A stretch of 64,000 nucleotides of DNA from Pseudomonas sp. Irchel s3f7 (GTDB lineage: Bacteria; Pseudomonadota; Gammaproteobacteria; Pseudomonadales; Pseudomonadaceae). Below, one piece after another: positions 41,530 to 52,975 of the stretch. The stretch is from contig NZ_FYDO01000016.1 in assembly GCF_900187615.1 (NCBI RefSeq), forward strand, positions 62,001 to 126,000, in the 5' to 3' direction. Both the position numbers and the translations under genes were made by a program. Below the pieces are notes generated by a model. That model was not told the DNA's origin, searched no databases, and worked only from the letters and a program-made list of their open reading frames with translations. Position 1 is the first letter of the stretch. Each line of letters opens with the position of its first letter.

Positions 41530-42564
41530 ATGTGTGCACGATTTTTATCGACAGCGGCTTTTTTGGCCGCGTTGTTGTTCAACCTTCCGACTTTTGCGGC
41601 CGCTCGTTGTGACGTCAATGTGGCGACCGAACGGGTCGACCTGCCTCAGGTGAGCCTGGCGTACCAGAGCATCGGCCGTGAATCGGACCCGGCACTGCTG
41701 CTGGTAATGGGCCTCGGCGGGCAGTTGATTCACTGGCCCGACGAAGTGGTCGTTGCGTTGTGTCAGCAAGGTTTTCGGGTGATTCGCTACGACAACCGCG
41801 ATGTCGGCCTGTCGACCTGGCGCCAAGCCCCGCTCGAGGCCAACCTGACTTTCGAAGTCCTGCGCTACAAACTCGGCTTGCCGGTTTCGGCCCCGTATTC
41901 GTTGACCGACATGGCCGACGATGGCCTGGGCCTGATGGACGCCTTGCACATCGAGCAATTCCACGTGCTGGGCGCAAGCATGGGCGGCATGATCGCTCAG
42001 CACATGGCTGCCATGGCACCGCAACGGGTCGAGAGCCTGACCCTGATCATGAGCAGTTCCGGGGCCGAAGGCTTGCCCGCACCGAGTGCGGCGCTGCTGC
42101 AATTGCTGGCACGACGTGGTGCGCCGAGCCGGCAAGTGGCCCTGGAGCAACAGGCCGATCTGCTGGCGGCGCTGGGCAGCCCGACGATCAGCGATGATCG
42201 CCAGGCTCTCCTCGAACAGGCCGCGCAATCCTATGACCGGGCATTCAATCCCGAAGGCGTGAAGCGGCAGATCATGGCGATCCTGGCCGAACCGAGCCGG
42301 GTGGCGTTGCTCAACCAGTTGCGGGTTCCGGCGCTGGTGGTGCACGGCACGGCCGACCCGTTGTTGCCGGTGATGCATGGCGTGCACCTGGCGGCGCATC
42401 TGCGGGGCAGCGAATTGAAGTTGATTCCGGGGTTGGCCCACAGGTTTCAAGAGGCATTCAAGGCGCCATTGCTCGCAGCCGTGTTGCCGTATTTACGGGC
42501 TCACCGCGAAGACACGTCACACTGGGCACAGATCGATCCAGTGGCCGATCACAACCTCCTCTAA
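41530..42564 (+). CDS. Exported alpha/beta hydrolase
   Basis: Predicted periplasmic or secreted hydrolase of unknown substrate. The 344 residues start with a signal peptide (ARFLSTAAFLAALLFNLPTFAAA) and contain the oxyanion strand MGLGGQLIHWP, the nucleophile elbow GASMGG, the acid region VHGTADPLLP and a catalytic-type His in PGLAHRFQEA. No strong ribosome-binding site precedes the ATG. A Pho-box-like sequence upstream suggests phosphate regulation (inference). Confidence 0.85.
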   Translation: MCARFLSTAAFLAALLFNLPTFAAARCDVNVATERVDLPQVSLAYQSIGRESDPALLLVMGLGGQLIHWPDEVVVALCQQGFRVIRYDNRDVGLSTWRQAPLEANLTFEVLRYKLGLPVSAPYSLTDMADDGLGLMDALHIEQFHVLGASMGGMIAQHMAAMAPQRVESLTLIMSSSGAEGLPAPSAALLQLLARRGAPSRQVALEQQADLLAALGSPTISDDRQALLEQAAQSYDRAFNPEGVKRQIMAILAEPSRVALLNQLRVPALVVHGTADPLLPVMHGVHLAAHLRGSELKLIPGLAHRFQEAFKAPLLAAVLPYLRAHREDTSHWAQIDPVADHNLL

Positions 42565-42577
42565 CACCAAAGATCAA

Positions 42578-42669
42578 CTGTAGGAGCAAGCTTGCTCGCG
42601 ATAGCGGTATGTCAGTCGATGATGATGTTGACTGATGTGCCGCCATCGCGAGCAAGCTCGCTCCTACAG
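42578..42669. repeat. Paired REP (BIME), AAGCTTGCTCGCGA type
   Basis: Inverted cores GTAGGAGCAAGCTTGCTCGC and complement between the hydrolase and DsbA-like genes. Confidence 0.88.
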
Positions 42670-42745
42670 GGGAACTGCTGCGTACTCGGAATCCGGGGTG
42701 TATCGTGCAGGTTTTCCGGTGCATTTCCAGCGTGCGAGGTGGGTG

Positions 42746-43411
42746 ATGAGTACTGCATTGAAAATCGATTTCGTCAGCGACGTGTCCTGCCCCTGGTGCG
42801 TCGTGGGTTTGTATGGGCTGACCAAAGCCTTGCACATCTTGCGTGACGAAGTCCGCGCCGAGATCCGTTTTCAGCCGTTCGAACTGAACCCGAAGATGGG
42901 GCCTGAAGGGCAGAACATCACCGAGCACATCAGCGAAAAGTACGGCTCGTCACCCGAGCAATCGAAAAAGAACCGCGAAATGATCCGCGCGCGTGGCGCT
43001 GAGTTGGGATTCGCGTTTCGCACCGACGGCAACAGCCGAATCTACAACACGTTCGACGCTCATCGCCTGCTGTACTGGGCGGGGCTCGAAGGCATGCAAT
43101 TGCAACTCAAGGAAGCGTTGTTCAAAGCGTATTTCACTGATGGCGGCAATCCGTCCGATCCTGAGCAATTGGCGAATATTGCCACCAGTGTGGGACTGAA
43201 CCACCAGCGCGCCGAAGCGATACTGGCGTGCGACGAATTCGCCCACGAAACCCGCGAGGAAGAACAACTGTGGCTGTCTCGCGGGGTGAGTTCGGTGCCC
43301 ACCGTTGTGTTCAATGGGCAGTACGCGGTGACGGGCGGGCAACCTGTCGAGAGTTTCGTCAGGGCGATCCGGCAGATCATGGCTGAAGCGAACGGTGGGA
43401 CGGTCAACTGA
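42746..43411 (+). CDS. DsbA/FrnE-family thiol oxidoreductase
   Basis: Thioredoxin-fold protein with the active site C15-P-W-C18 and a helical insert. The 221 residues have no signal peptide, so it is a cytoplasmic FrnE-like enzyme (2-hydroxychromene isomerase/DsbA superfamily). The cis-proline region is seen in GVSSVPTVVFNGQYAVTGGQP. The ATG at 42746 is preceded by GAGGTGGG; a longer frame from 42635 runs through the REP end and is rejected. Confidence 0.9.
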   Translation: MSTALKIDFVSDVSCPWCVVGLYGLTKALHILRDEVRAEIRFQPFELNPKMGPEGQNITEHISEKYGSSPEQSKKNREMIRARGAELGFAFRTDGNSRIYNTFDAHRLLYWAGLEGMQLQLKEALFKAYFTDGGNPSDPEQLANIATSVGLNHQRAEAILACDEFAHETREEEQLWLSRGVSSVPTVVFNGQYAVTGGQPVESFVRAIRQIMAEANGGTVN

Positions 43412-43427
43412 TGGTTTGCGGTCAAGT

Positions 43428-43447
43428 CAGCGGGGCGCGCCCCGCTG
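43428..43447. terminator. Perfect GC palindrome between convergent genes
   Basis: A 20-base perfect palindrome (CAGCGGGGCG and complement) sits between the stops of the DsbA-like gene and the second giant gene. It could act as a bidirectional terminator, but no T run follows. Confidence 0.45.
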
Positions 43448-43455
43448 GTACCGGT

Positions 43456-46400
43456 TTATAGATCGGCAAAGTGTTTGTTGGCCAGTAACTTGCCAATGTC
43501 GCCGCGCCAGATGGATTCAACCTGTGCGCCGCTGTCAGTCTGTGCCTGTTGCCACTTCAATCCCAGATTACGTTGCTGCGGCAGCTTCAAATGGGCTTTG
43601 ACGAAGTCATCGAATGTCGACTTTGCCGAGTTGTAGTGAAAATGGGCGTACCACAATGGGGTGGGCGAAGGCTGCGTCAGATCGAGCACTTCGTATTCCT
43701 GCAGATAGTCGCGAAGACGATTCGTACCACGCCCCAAATCTTTCAGGTCGCCGACCTTGCGAATCTCGATGAGCTTCTGGTCCTTGAGCCCCATTTCAAC
43801 CAGATAGTCCAGATACTGTTGCGTGGGGGTCTGGCTGTTCATGGTTTGTTTGATGCGCAGGGCACGACCCGCGTCATTCAGCTCCCTGGCCTTGTCGGTC
43901 AATCGCGTGATGACAGGGTCTTGTGGCTTCACAGCTTTGATTCGCTCGGCACGTGCACGCAACTGTTCGGCCTCGCTGGTCATCAGGTGCTCAAGATTGA
44001 TCGGCAGCATGTTCTGTCGGGCATACGCCTCGACCTTGCTGCGATAGGCATCCTGTGAGTCGAGACGATTTGCGGCTTCTGCCAGCCAGGGTTTCACGTT
44101 GATCACGGTTGGCGTCTCGGGTGAAGAAACGGTGGGTTGGTAGAGACGGTATTTGCCGTCGGGATGCGGCAGCCATCTTTCTACGGGCCCTTCGATACCT
44201 TCAACCTCGAAATGCTTGGGGGCGGTTTCAGACGCCTCCACTTCTTTCCCCATCAGCCACTGGTCGTCCTCGGTCTTGAACAGTTTGCGGGCAGATTTTG
44301 TGTTGGAGATTGCCGGGCGTTTTTTGATGGCTCGGCGGGCATACTCTTCCATCTCTGCAAGATAACCGAGAAATATCGCGACCTGTTTGGCGTCCATATA
44401 CTCGGAATAACCCGTATTCGCCGCCATCAGATGTCGACGAAACTTCGCATACGCCTCAAGGCAATCTTCAAGGATTGCGTTGTGCTGGTTTACATTGCTC
44501 ACTACGCTGCGCAGATCGGATTGAGTACGCAGGGCGCGTTCGACGTGGTCGCGTGCCTTCAAGTGGTGAACATAAAAAAAGAACCAGGACTCATCACTGA
44601 CAACATCGTACCGGTTGATGATTCTCACGGCATGTGCCGTTTTAAGGTAGCTGACGGTTGCGGCACGATCAGCGCTGGTCAAGTCTTGCACAACTTTGGT
44701 CGTGTCCGTTTTCAATGCCTTGCCGGGTATTTTTTCCTTCCAGACACTAAGGCGTTCGATATACAGGTCTCGTTGCTCGAACTCGAACATGATGAGCTTG
44801 CGGATGTCTTTTCGTTTTTGCAGCAGGGCCAGATGTTGGCGGGTTTCGTGGGCGGGGGTGGCGTCCGTGAGTTTAAGGAGGTCACTAATCTCCTCCAGTC
44901 GCCAATCAATTCGCGCGAAGGCAAACTGCAATCGGTCTAACGTGCGATCAAAGATGGTTTGCGCGCAGAAGCTTCGGAGCTTTTGGACTTTGGTGTGATT
45001 TTCACCACTGGTCAGGGGCAATAGTTCGTTCAATTCCTGGAAGTTCGATTCCGCCAGCTCGATCTGGTCGACGTATTTGCGTTCCAGCGCCGGCTGAAGA
45101 GCGCGGCGCGCTTCAGGTTTTTTTGTTTCGTAAACGATGATTTCGGCTTCGATTTCAGTTCTTTGCGTTTGCAGCCGGCGCATGTCCGCGTCCACGGAAT
45201 TGACCAGCCTCAGTCGATGCCGAAATGTCGCGTCCGTCCACCAACGCGGCAGCCATCGCCGGATCGCGGCGGGCCAGAGCGGGTCGAGGCCCTCGGCCAG
45301 ATGATGGCCGAGAACCCCGCCACCGCCGAGCCCGCCACCTTCGATCAGCGTGCCATAAACGGCGAAATGCGTATTCCAGTTACCGTTTTCATCAAGGGCG
45401 ATGGGTTGTTTGTAGCTTCTGCTGCGGCTGCCGCTCAAGCGCCAGAATGGCGGATTGCCGCTCTGCTCAACACGATAGATCCGACCCTGACTGACGATGA
45501 AATCGCCGAGTTCATGGCGATACACGTTGCGATACAGGCCGCTGCTGCCAGGGCGAATATTGCTCAGTGAAAGGTCGTGCTCATATTCGTAACCCTGGAA
45601 ACGTTCTGCGGTGCGCAGGGCCTTTCGTTTCGTAGTGGGGGATAACGTACCGGCCTTCCTCGCCAGCCCTGACAGTTGCCGCTGCCGGGTGAGCGAGCGA
45701 GCGGCGGAGGGGGCGGCATTCCCACCCGGCAGTATGTCCATTGCGGCGTCGATCAGTGACAGCAACACCGATTCGAGTTGTGCCAGTCCGTTGCCGACAT
45801 CACCCCGCAAAAACGCGGCGACGCTCAGGTTGGCGCTGTCCCAGGCGTCATAAAGAGCGATGGAGCTGCCGACGAAGGGCACCATCCCCAGCGCCATTTT
45901 CAGATAGTTGAGCATCACACCGGACGCCAGCGCATGGTGTTCCAGCGCCAGCTTCCTGTTGGACCGCGAAGTCGAGCGATGGGCCTCGATCAAACGACCC
46001 ATGTGCGTATTGAGCAGATGGGCTGCCAACGATGTTGTCACTGGCCAGGCCAGGCCGACCCCGATCAACGCATCGAAATGCCGCAGCACTGACTGGTTGA
46101 TACGGCTGACATGGCGCGCAAAGTCGCCATGCAAGGTGCGTCCCGCCAGGTATTCGACCATGGACGTCTGCTGGCACAGATTGAACAGGCTGCGCCGGGC
46201 ATGTTCCAGGCTGGTGTATTGCCTGAGGAGTTGGCCGTCGGGACTGTCGGGCAGATAAAGCAGGGTGAGACCTGAATTCAGTTCATGAATGAAAGTGATA
46301 CCGGCCAAGCCGGCAGGGCCTTCCTGATGGGTATCCGCACCACCGACGGTCAGGCTCACTGGCAGCAGTGAAATGTTCATGCCATTGATGGCATAGGCTT

Positions 46401-48705
46401 GGCGACTGTCGGCGTCAATGGCGATGTCGAGTATCTGGCGGCCCTTCGCATTGATCTGTCGTTGTGCGAGGGCGCATTCGCCTTGCAGTTTGAGCATCAG
46501 GCGCCAGGGTTCGATCAGGCATTCGCGGCGATAGGCATTGTCGAACGCCGGGGCCGTTGAAGCGCCCATGAACGTACTGAAGATCAGGTCCTCATACTTT
46601 TGCGCCAGGTTCAGATCAGGCACGATTTCGCGCAAGTAATGCTGTTTGATGCCGGTCTGCAGAATGTGCCGCTCGATCGGGTCGTCCGCTTGAACCAGAA
46701 CCTTCATGAAACCCAACCTGTCCCATGTCGATTGGTCGATGTTGTTCAGCACAAACTCGGCGATGGATACGGTGCTGCGGTTCTTGCTGGGAATCAGAAT
46801 ATTCTCCTGAGGAGTGCCTGGTGCCGCGCCGTCGGTGACTACTTTGCGCCAACTGGTCGAATCCGGCAGATCCAGTTTTATCTCGAAGTCACGTTCGAGC
46901 GAGAAGTCCTGGCGCAGGCGAGCCGCCATGCGCTTTTCGATGAAGTCCTGGCGATGTGGCAACTCGCGTTCCAGTAACGCCTGAGACCGTTTCATCGCGG
47001 CGATGAAAGCCTGGGTCATGGCCTTGAGTCGAACGCGCTGCGCGTCTGTCAGGGTGGATAGCCATTGCGGGCGTTTTTGCGCCAGTACACCGCTGTGATG
47101 TTGCTCGACAATCTGGCTGTAGGCCTGGTCTCGGGCCGCATGCGTCGCAACGCACAGGTCGGTGAGAGTTTGTTCTCGTAACTTTTCCATTTGCGCCAGA
47201 CGGTGCTGAGCGCGGGCGGGTACCGGGTTGTCGGCAATCACCTTGGCCGCCAATTGTTCGCACGCGTAGAGCTGACTTTGCAGGCCTTGCTCGAACGGGT
47301 CTGACGTTTGTTCCGAAAGTTGCAGCGCCCGCTCGCTGTCATTGGGCGTGATCTTGAACAGCTCGCGCTCCAGCGCCGACAGTGAAGCAAAACGCTGCAA
47401 ACCACCGAGCTCACCCGGCCAGTAGAGCAGCAGGCTTTGCGGTGCAGAGGAGGGAATCAGGAGGGAGGGATGGGCGATGAGCAATACACCTTCCAGCTCC
47501 CGCGATTGCAGTTGTGTGTTTTCTCCCTCGTGGTTCAGGCAGGTGAGGGCCAGGCTGAAAACCACCACCGGCGCACTACGTTGCGTTTTATCCGAATGAT
47601 CGAGAATCGCCTGAAGCATCCCGTGCTCCTCGGTGCTGATCTGACTCAACAACAACTGGATGTCCGATTCGGCGCGCAGGCCCGCCAACCGCGCCTGATA
47701 AAGGGCGCTGTAATGTTCATTGGGTTTTTGCCGCAATTGGAGCATGCGCAGACCATCCCTGGCATTCAGCAGCCTGGAAGCAGCCGATTGGCTGGCCTGT
47801 TCGGCTGCTGCCAGCGCATCGAGCGACTGTTTGAATTTCAGCTGGCGGGGGGCATCTGTGACATTCCACAGGCTGTCTCGAAAAAGGGCTTCTATCGCCG
47901 TTCGTTGCCGGGCCAGGCTGAGTCTGCGGATGCTCAAGGGGATATCCGGGTTCAGCAGTCCAAAGAGTGAGATCGTCTCGTCGAGTGGCTCCACCTCGTT
48001 ACTGTCTGCGAGTGGTGCAGGAGGCGCGCCAGACAAAAGTGTCACCGCCGGGCTCGCAATCAGTTGTTCGACCCCAGCCGTCAATGGCGAATCAGTCAGC
48101 GCGGTGTAGTGAACCAACACCTGTTCGTGTTGCGTTGAGACGACGGCAAGGTGCTGATATTGCTGCAGCCAGGTTTCCATCTGGCTGCGCTGTTCAAAAA
48201 CCGTTAATGCCGGTTGCTGGGCAGGCAAATACAAATACTGGGTGACGGGTTGATCCATGTCGACCGTGATGACGAGTGCACCGGATATTGCGCGAGAATT
48301 GTCAGCCCGTTGCAGGGCCAACTGTTCGGCATAGATTGTACGGTCGCCAAGCCTCAGGCCTTCGGTTGGTGGATCGATGATGGCCAGCAGCACGTTCATC
48401 TGCTCGACATTCAGACGTCCCTCGGCAAAAGCCAGCTGACAGGCTGCTTCGAAATGCTGGCGGTACAATTCGCTAGCCAGATCCTTTCGCGACACCGCTG
48501 TGCCGGGGGCGCGCTCACGCCAGTACGCGTCGATGCGCGGGGGATCGATGTCCGTAGGGCGTTGCGCCACGAGTTCGAGCATGCGTCGGCGACTGTCGTC
48601 CAGGCGTTCGCAGGCGATGAGGAACAGGCTGTGGTCGGTGGGAGGCGATTCGAGGGAGGGCAGGAGGTCGAAGTCGACCGGCGCTGGGTGAACGGAGTCA
48701 AGCAT
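43456..48705 (-). CDS. Giant DUF6543 'dermonecrotic toxin' type protein, no NEL
   Basis: From the ATG at 48705 (GGAG 10 bases ahead; an in-frame ATG at 48759 has none) it has 1749 residues. A region from about 545 (RPQWLSTLTDAQRVRLKAM, RQDFIEKRMAARL) corresponds to the start of the DUF6543 region of the 21.5 kb protein. A shared module GLYRN...IYRV...FWRLSG...LDENGNW lies near 1060-1130. A motif of the form LLYLP-x-G-x-RF-SL appears three times (about 158, 425 and 815), against once in the other protein. Residues 925-1005 are hydrophobic. The C-terminal third is helical and charged with no LRR and no CxD motif, so it is not a ubiquitin ligase by this evidence. The effector role is inferred from the family only. 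Confidence 0.75.
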   Translation of the reverse strand: MLDSVHPAPVDFDLLPSLESPPTDHSLFLIACERLDDSRRRMLELVAQRPTDIDPPRIDAYWRERAPGTAVSRKDLASELYRQHFEAACQLAFAEGRLNVEQMNVLLAIIDPPTEGLRLGDRTIYAEQLALQRADNSRAISGALVITVDMDQPVTQYLYLPAQQPALTVFEQRSQMETWLQQYQHLAVVSTQHEQVLVHYTALTDSPLTAGVEQLIASPAVTLLSGAPPAPLADSNEVEPLDETISLFGLLNPDIPLSIRRLSLARQRTAIEALFRDSLWNVTDAPRQLKFKQSLDALAAAEQASQSAASRLLNARDGLRMLQLRQKPNEHYSALYQARLAGLRAESDIQLLLSQISTEEHGMLQAILDHSDKTQRSAPVVVFSLALTCLNHEGENTQLQSRELEGVLLIAHPSLLIPSSAPQSLLLYWPGELGGLQRFASLSALERELFKITPNDSERALQLSEQTSDPFEQGLQSQLYACEQLAAKVIADNPVPARAQHRLAQMEKLREQTLTDLCVATHAARDQAYSQIVEQHHSGVLAQKRPQWLSTLTDAQRVRLKAMTQAFIAAMKRSQALLERELPHRQDFIEKRMAARLRQDFSLERDFEIKLDLPDSTSWRKVVTDGAAPGTPQENILIPSKNRSTVSIAEFVLNNIDQSTWDRLGFMKVLVQADDPIERHILQTGIKQHYLREIVPDLNLAQKYEDLIFSTFMGASTAPAFDNAYRRECLIEPWRLMLKLQGECALAQRQINAKGRQILDIAIDADSRQAYAINGMNISLLPVSLTVGGADTHQEGPAGLAGITFIHELNSGLTLLYLPDSPDGQLLRQYTSLEHARRSLFNLCQQTSMVEYLAGRTLHGDFARHVSRINQSVLRHFDALIGVGLAWPVTTSLAAHLLNTHMGRLIEAHRSTSRSNRKLALEHHALASGVMLNYLKMALGMVPFVGSSIALYDAWDSANLSVAAFLRGDVGNGLAQLESVLLSLIDAAMDILPGGNAAPSAARSLTRQRQLSGLARKAGTLSPTTKRKALRTAERFQGYEYEHDLSLSNIRPGSSGLYRNVYRHELGDFIVSQGRIYRVEQSGNPPFWRLSGSRSRSYKQPIALDENGNWNTHFAVYGTLIEGGGLGGGGVLGHHLAEGLDPLWPAAIRRWLPRWWTDATFRHRLRLVNSVDADMRRLQTQRTEIEAEIIVYETKKPEARRALQPALERKYVDQIELAESNFQELNELLPLTSGENHTKVQKLRSFCAQTIFDRTLDRLQFAFARIDWRLEEISDLLKLTDATPAHETRQHLALLQKRKDIRKLIMFEFEQRDLYIERLSVWKEKIPGKALKTDTTKVVQDLTSADRAATVSYLKTAHAVRIINRYDVVSDESWFFFYVHHLKARDHVERALRTQSDLRSVVSNVNQHNAILEDCLEAYAKFRRHLMAANTGYSEYMDAKQVAIFLGYLAEMEEYARRAIKKRPAISNTKSARKLFKTEDDQWLMGKEVEASETAPKHFEVEGIEGPVERWLPHPDGKYRLYQPTVSSPETPTVINVKPWLAEAANRLDSQDAYRSKVEAYARQNMLPINLEHLMTSEAEQLRARAERIKAVKPQDPVITRLTDKARELNDAGRALRIKQTMNSQTPTQQYLDYLVEMGLKDQKLIEIRKVGDLKDLGRGTNRLRDYLQEYEVLDLTQPSPTPLWYAHFHYNSAKSTFDDFVKAHLKLPQQRNLGLKWQQAQTDSGAQVESIWRGDIGKLLANKHFADL

Positions 48706-48863
48706 GATGTGGAGGCTCCAAATGACAGGAAGGCCGGGAAACCCCGGCGTTGCTGTCATTAGAAGAGCGACGCTTTCAGTGCTGGCGGTACATAGTTATG
48801 GGGTGTGGATCAATTCATGACGGCCACTGTGGCGTGAATACGGTGCGTTGAGAATCCGCTCGA

Positions 48864-50188
<1,325 letters not shown>

Positions 50189-50192
<4 letters not shown>

Positions 50193-52087
50193 ATTGGCTT
50201 CGCGGGAGTGGGGCTTACCAACGGTAAACTGAGGACGAATGCGGTACCGCCACTGGCCGGGTGCTCGACACCCAGGTGTCCACCGGTGGCGGCGGCCAGG
50301 CTCGCCGAAAGGGTCAGGCCAAGGCCCAGGCCTTGTTCGCCGGGTTTGGTGGTGAAAAACGGTTCGAACAGATGCTTGCGCGTTTCGGCGTCGATGCCGT
50401 GGCCGTTGTCGCGAACACGCAGGCGGTATTTGCCATCGAATTCTTCACCTTCGAGCCACAGCTCAGGTTGTGGCTGGGCCAGCATGGCATCGAGGGCGTT
50501 GCCGATCAGGTTGACCAGAATCTGCTCAAGACGAGTTTGATCGATCCGGACCTGCACCGCTTCGAAATGACGGTGCAGATGGGTGTGTTTCATCCGTCCA
50601 TCGAGCAATTGCAGTGCCGCGTCAACACCTTTGCCCAGGCAAGCCTGGCCCTTGTCGTCACCGCGTCGCGCAAAGGAGCGCAGGCTCGCGGTGATGCGGC
50701 CCATGCGGTCGATCAGTTCATTGATGGTCTTGAGGTTGGTGCTGGCCACGTCCAGTTGCCCGCGCTCGAGGAAGCGCACGGTGTTGCCGGACAGCGTACG
50801 CAGCGCCGCCAGCGGCTGGTTCAGTTCATGGGCGATGCTGGTGGACATCTGGCCGATGGCCGCGAGTTTTCCGGCCTGCACCAGTTCATCCTGGGCGTGG
50901 CGCAAAGTCTCTTCGGCGTGGCGCCGTTCGCGGATCTGACCCTTGAGCCGTTCGTTGCTGGCGCGCAGGTCGACGGTGCGTTCGGTAATCCGACGCTCCA
51001 GTTGATTGTTGGCTTCCTGCAAGGCTTCACGGGCCGCTAAGCGGGTGGCGATCACCTTGCGCCGCTCATTCCAGGCGATCAACAGAAAGGCGAGGAGGGC
51101 AAACGCCACCGCCACCAGAATCCCTTGGTTGATCGCTTCGCGGCGCAAATCCTGCAGCGGCGTCAGCAGGGTGAAATTCCACGGCGTGTCGCTCAACGGC
51201 CGGGTTTGCGACAGATAGCTGATGTTCTCATCGTCGGACACCAGTTCGCTGTTGGCCGGGAAAGTCAGTTTCTCCACGCCCTCGGACAGGGTTTCCCGGG
51301 CCAGCGGTTGCAGTTCGTTGAGCGGGAACCAGTAGTACTGCAGGCTACGGGCCAATTTCTCTTTGGTTTCATCGCTCAGCGGCACCACGGACTTCAAGCG
51401 GCGGGCCGGATCGCTGGAGAGAATGATGATGCCGTTCTCGTCACTGACGAAGGCTTCCAGGCGCGCTCGCTGCCAGCGTTCTTCCATGGCTTCGAGGCGA
51501 ACCTTGACCACGGCGACGCCGATGATCTTGCCGTGTTCTTCCAGGCCATGGGCCAGGTAGTAACCGGGCTCGCCGTTGGTGCTGCCAATGCCGTAAAAGC
51601 GTCCTGGCTGACCGCGTATGGCGCTCTGGAAATAGGCACGGAAGGACAGGTCTTCACCCAGATAACTGTCGAAGTCGCGCCAGTTGCTGGTGGCCATGAC
51701 GCGACCGGTGGTGTCCATGACGTAGATGGCCCGACTGCGGCTGCGCCGGTTCAGGCCCTCGAGGTAATCGTTGACCGTTTGCCGGTGTTCCGGGGTCGGG
51801 TCGGCCAGCAACTGCGAAACACTGGTTTCGAGTTCGAGCAGGCTGGGCAGGTAGGTGTATTTGCTGATTTCGCTTTCGACGGCGCGGGCGTGCAGCTCAA
51901 GCTGACGCTGGCCGTTTTCGCTGAGGCTGCGGATGCCGTAGCGCTCACTGACCCAGAAGCCGATGTAACCCAATCCGATCATCAGCGCGATGATCAGCGG
52001 CGGCAGGAACAGCTGTCGAACAAGACGGGGTTTCACGGCGAGTGATGGCGGCGCTGCGCGATAAAGATTGGGGTCGCATTTCATCAC
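50189..52087 (-). CDS. aauS: Sensor histidine kinase AauS
   Basis: DctB-like membrane sensor for glutamate/aspartate. The 632 residues have a membrane helix near 27-48, a large periplasmic sensor region to about 310 and a second helix (LVAVAFALLAFLLIAW). A coiled-coil linker (LEERITERTVDLRASNE type) follows, then the HisKA box SIAHELNQPLAALRTLSGN and HATPase motifs DNGHGI and GLGLGLTLS. ATGA overlap with aauR shows one operon. A REP separates it from aatP upstream. Confidence 0.92.
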
Positions 52088-52137
52088 AGATGCCTTGGGT
52101 CAACCACCACACAAATCTGCAAGCCACCGCCGACCCT

Positions 52138-52225
52138 TGTAGGAGCCGGCTTGCTGGCGATGACGATGTCCCGGACATTGATGTCGTCTGGACCACCGCC
52201 ATCGCCAGCAAGCTGGCTCCTACAG
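52138..52225. repeat. Paired REP (BIME) between aatP and aauS
   Basis: Inverted cores GTAGGAGCCGGCTTGCTGGC and GCCAGCAAGCTGGCTCCTAC. It separates the transporter operon from the two-component genes. Confidence 0.88.
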
Positions 52226-52240
52226 GGAGCGGTGTGTTTC

Positions 52241-52975
52241 TTAGTGCTGCAGAATTTTGTTGAGGAAGTGCTGTGTACGCTCGGCGCGGTGGCTGATGTC
52301 GCCGAAGAACTCCTCTTTCTTGCAGTCTTCGATGATCTTGCCGGCGTCCATGAAGATCACGCGGTCGGCCACTTTGCGGGCGAAGCCCATTTCGTGGGTC
52401 ACGCACATCATGGTCATGCCTTCGTGGGCCAGTTGCACCATCACGTCCAGCACTTCGTTGACCATTTCCGGGTCGAGCGCCGAGGTCGGTTCGTCGAACA
52501 GCATGACGATCGGGTCCATCGCCAGCGCACGGGCAATCGCCACACGCTGTTGTTGACCGCCGGACAGTTGGCCCGGGTGCTTGTGGGCGTGGGCCGACAG
52601 ACCGACGCGCTCGAGCAGTTGCAGGCCTTTCTTGGTGGCTTCTTCCTTGCTACGGCCCAACACCTTGATCTGCGCGATGGTCAGGTTCTCGGTGATGGTC
52701 AGGTGCGGGAACAGCTCGAAATGCTGGAACACCATGCCCACGCGCGAACGCAGTTTCGGCAGGTTGGTCTTCGGGTCGGCAATGGATGTGCCGTCGACCA
52801 CGATGTCACCTTTCTGGAACGGTTCCAGCGCGTTGACGCACTTGATCAGGGTCGATTTGCCGGAACCGGATGGCCCGCATACCACGATCACTTCACCTTT
52901 TTTGACCTCGGTGCTGCAATCAGTCAGTACCTGGAAGTCCCCATACCACTTGTTGATGCTTTTGATAGAGATCAT
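52241..52975 (-). CDS. aatP: Glutamate/aspartate ABC transporter ATPase AatP
   Basis: Energises import by the AatQM permease. The 244 residues contain Walker A GPSGSGKST, the ABC signature LSGGQQQR, Walker B VMLFDEPTSALD and the switch histidine in CVTHEMGFA. It overlaps aatM by 4 bases. Confidence 0.94.
   Translation of the reverse strand: MISIKSINKWYGDFQVLTDCSTEVKKGEVIVVCGPSGSGKSTLIKCVNALEPFQKGDIVVDGTSIADPKTNLPKLRSRVGMVFQHFELFPHLTITENLTIAQIKVLGRSKEEATKKGLQLLERVGLSAHAHKHPGQLSGGQQQRVAIARALAMDPIVMLFDEPTSALDPEMVNEVLDVMVQLAHEGMTMMCVTHEMGFARKVADRVIFMDAGKIIEDCKKEEFFGDISHRAERTQHFLNKILQH

Noticed and set aside
43456..48705. NEL domain in the second giant protein
   Set aside because: Its few cysteines (FCAQ, DCLE and others) are not in a CxD context and there are no LRRs.
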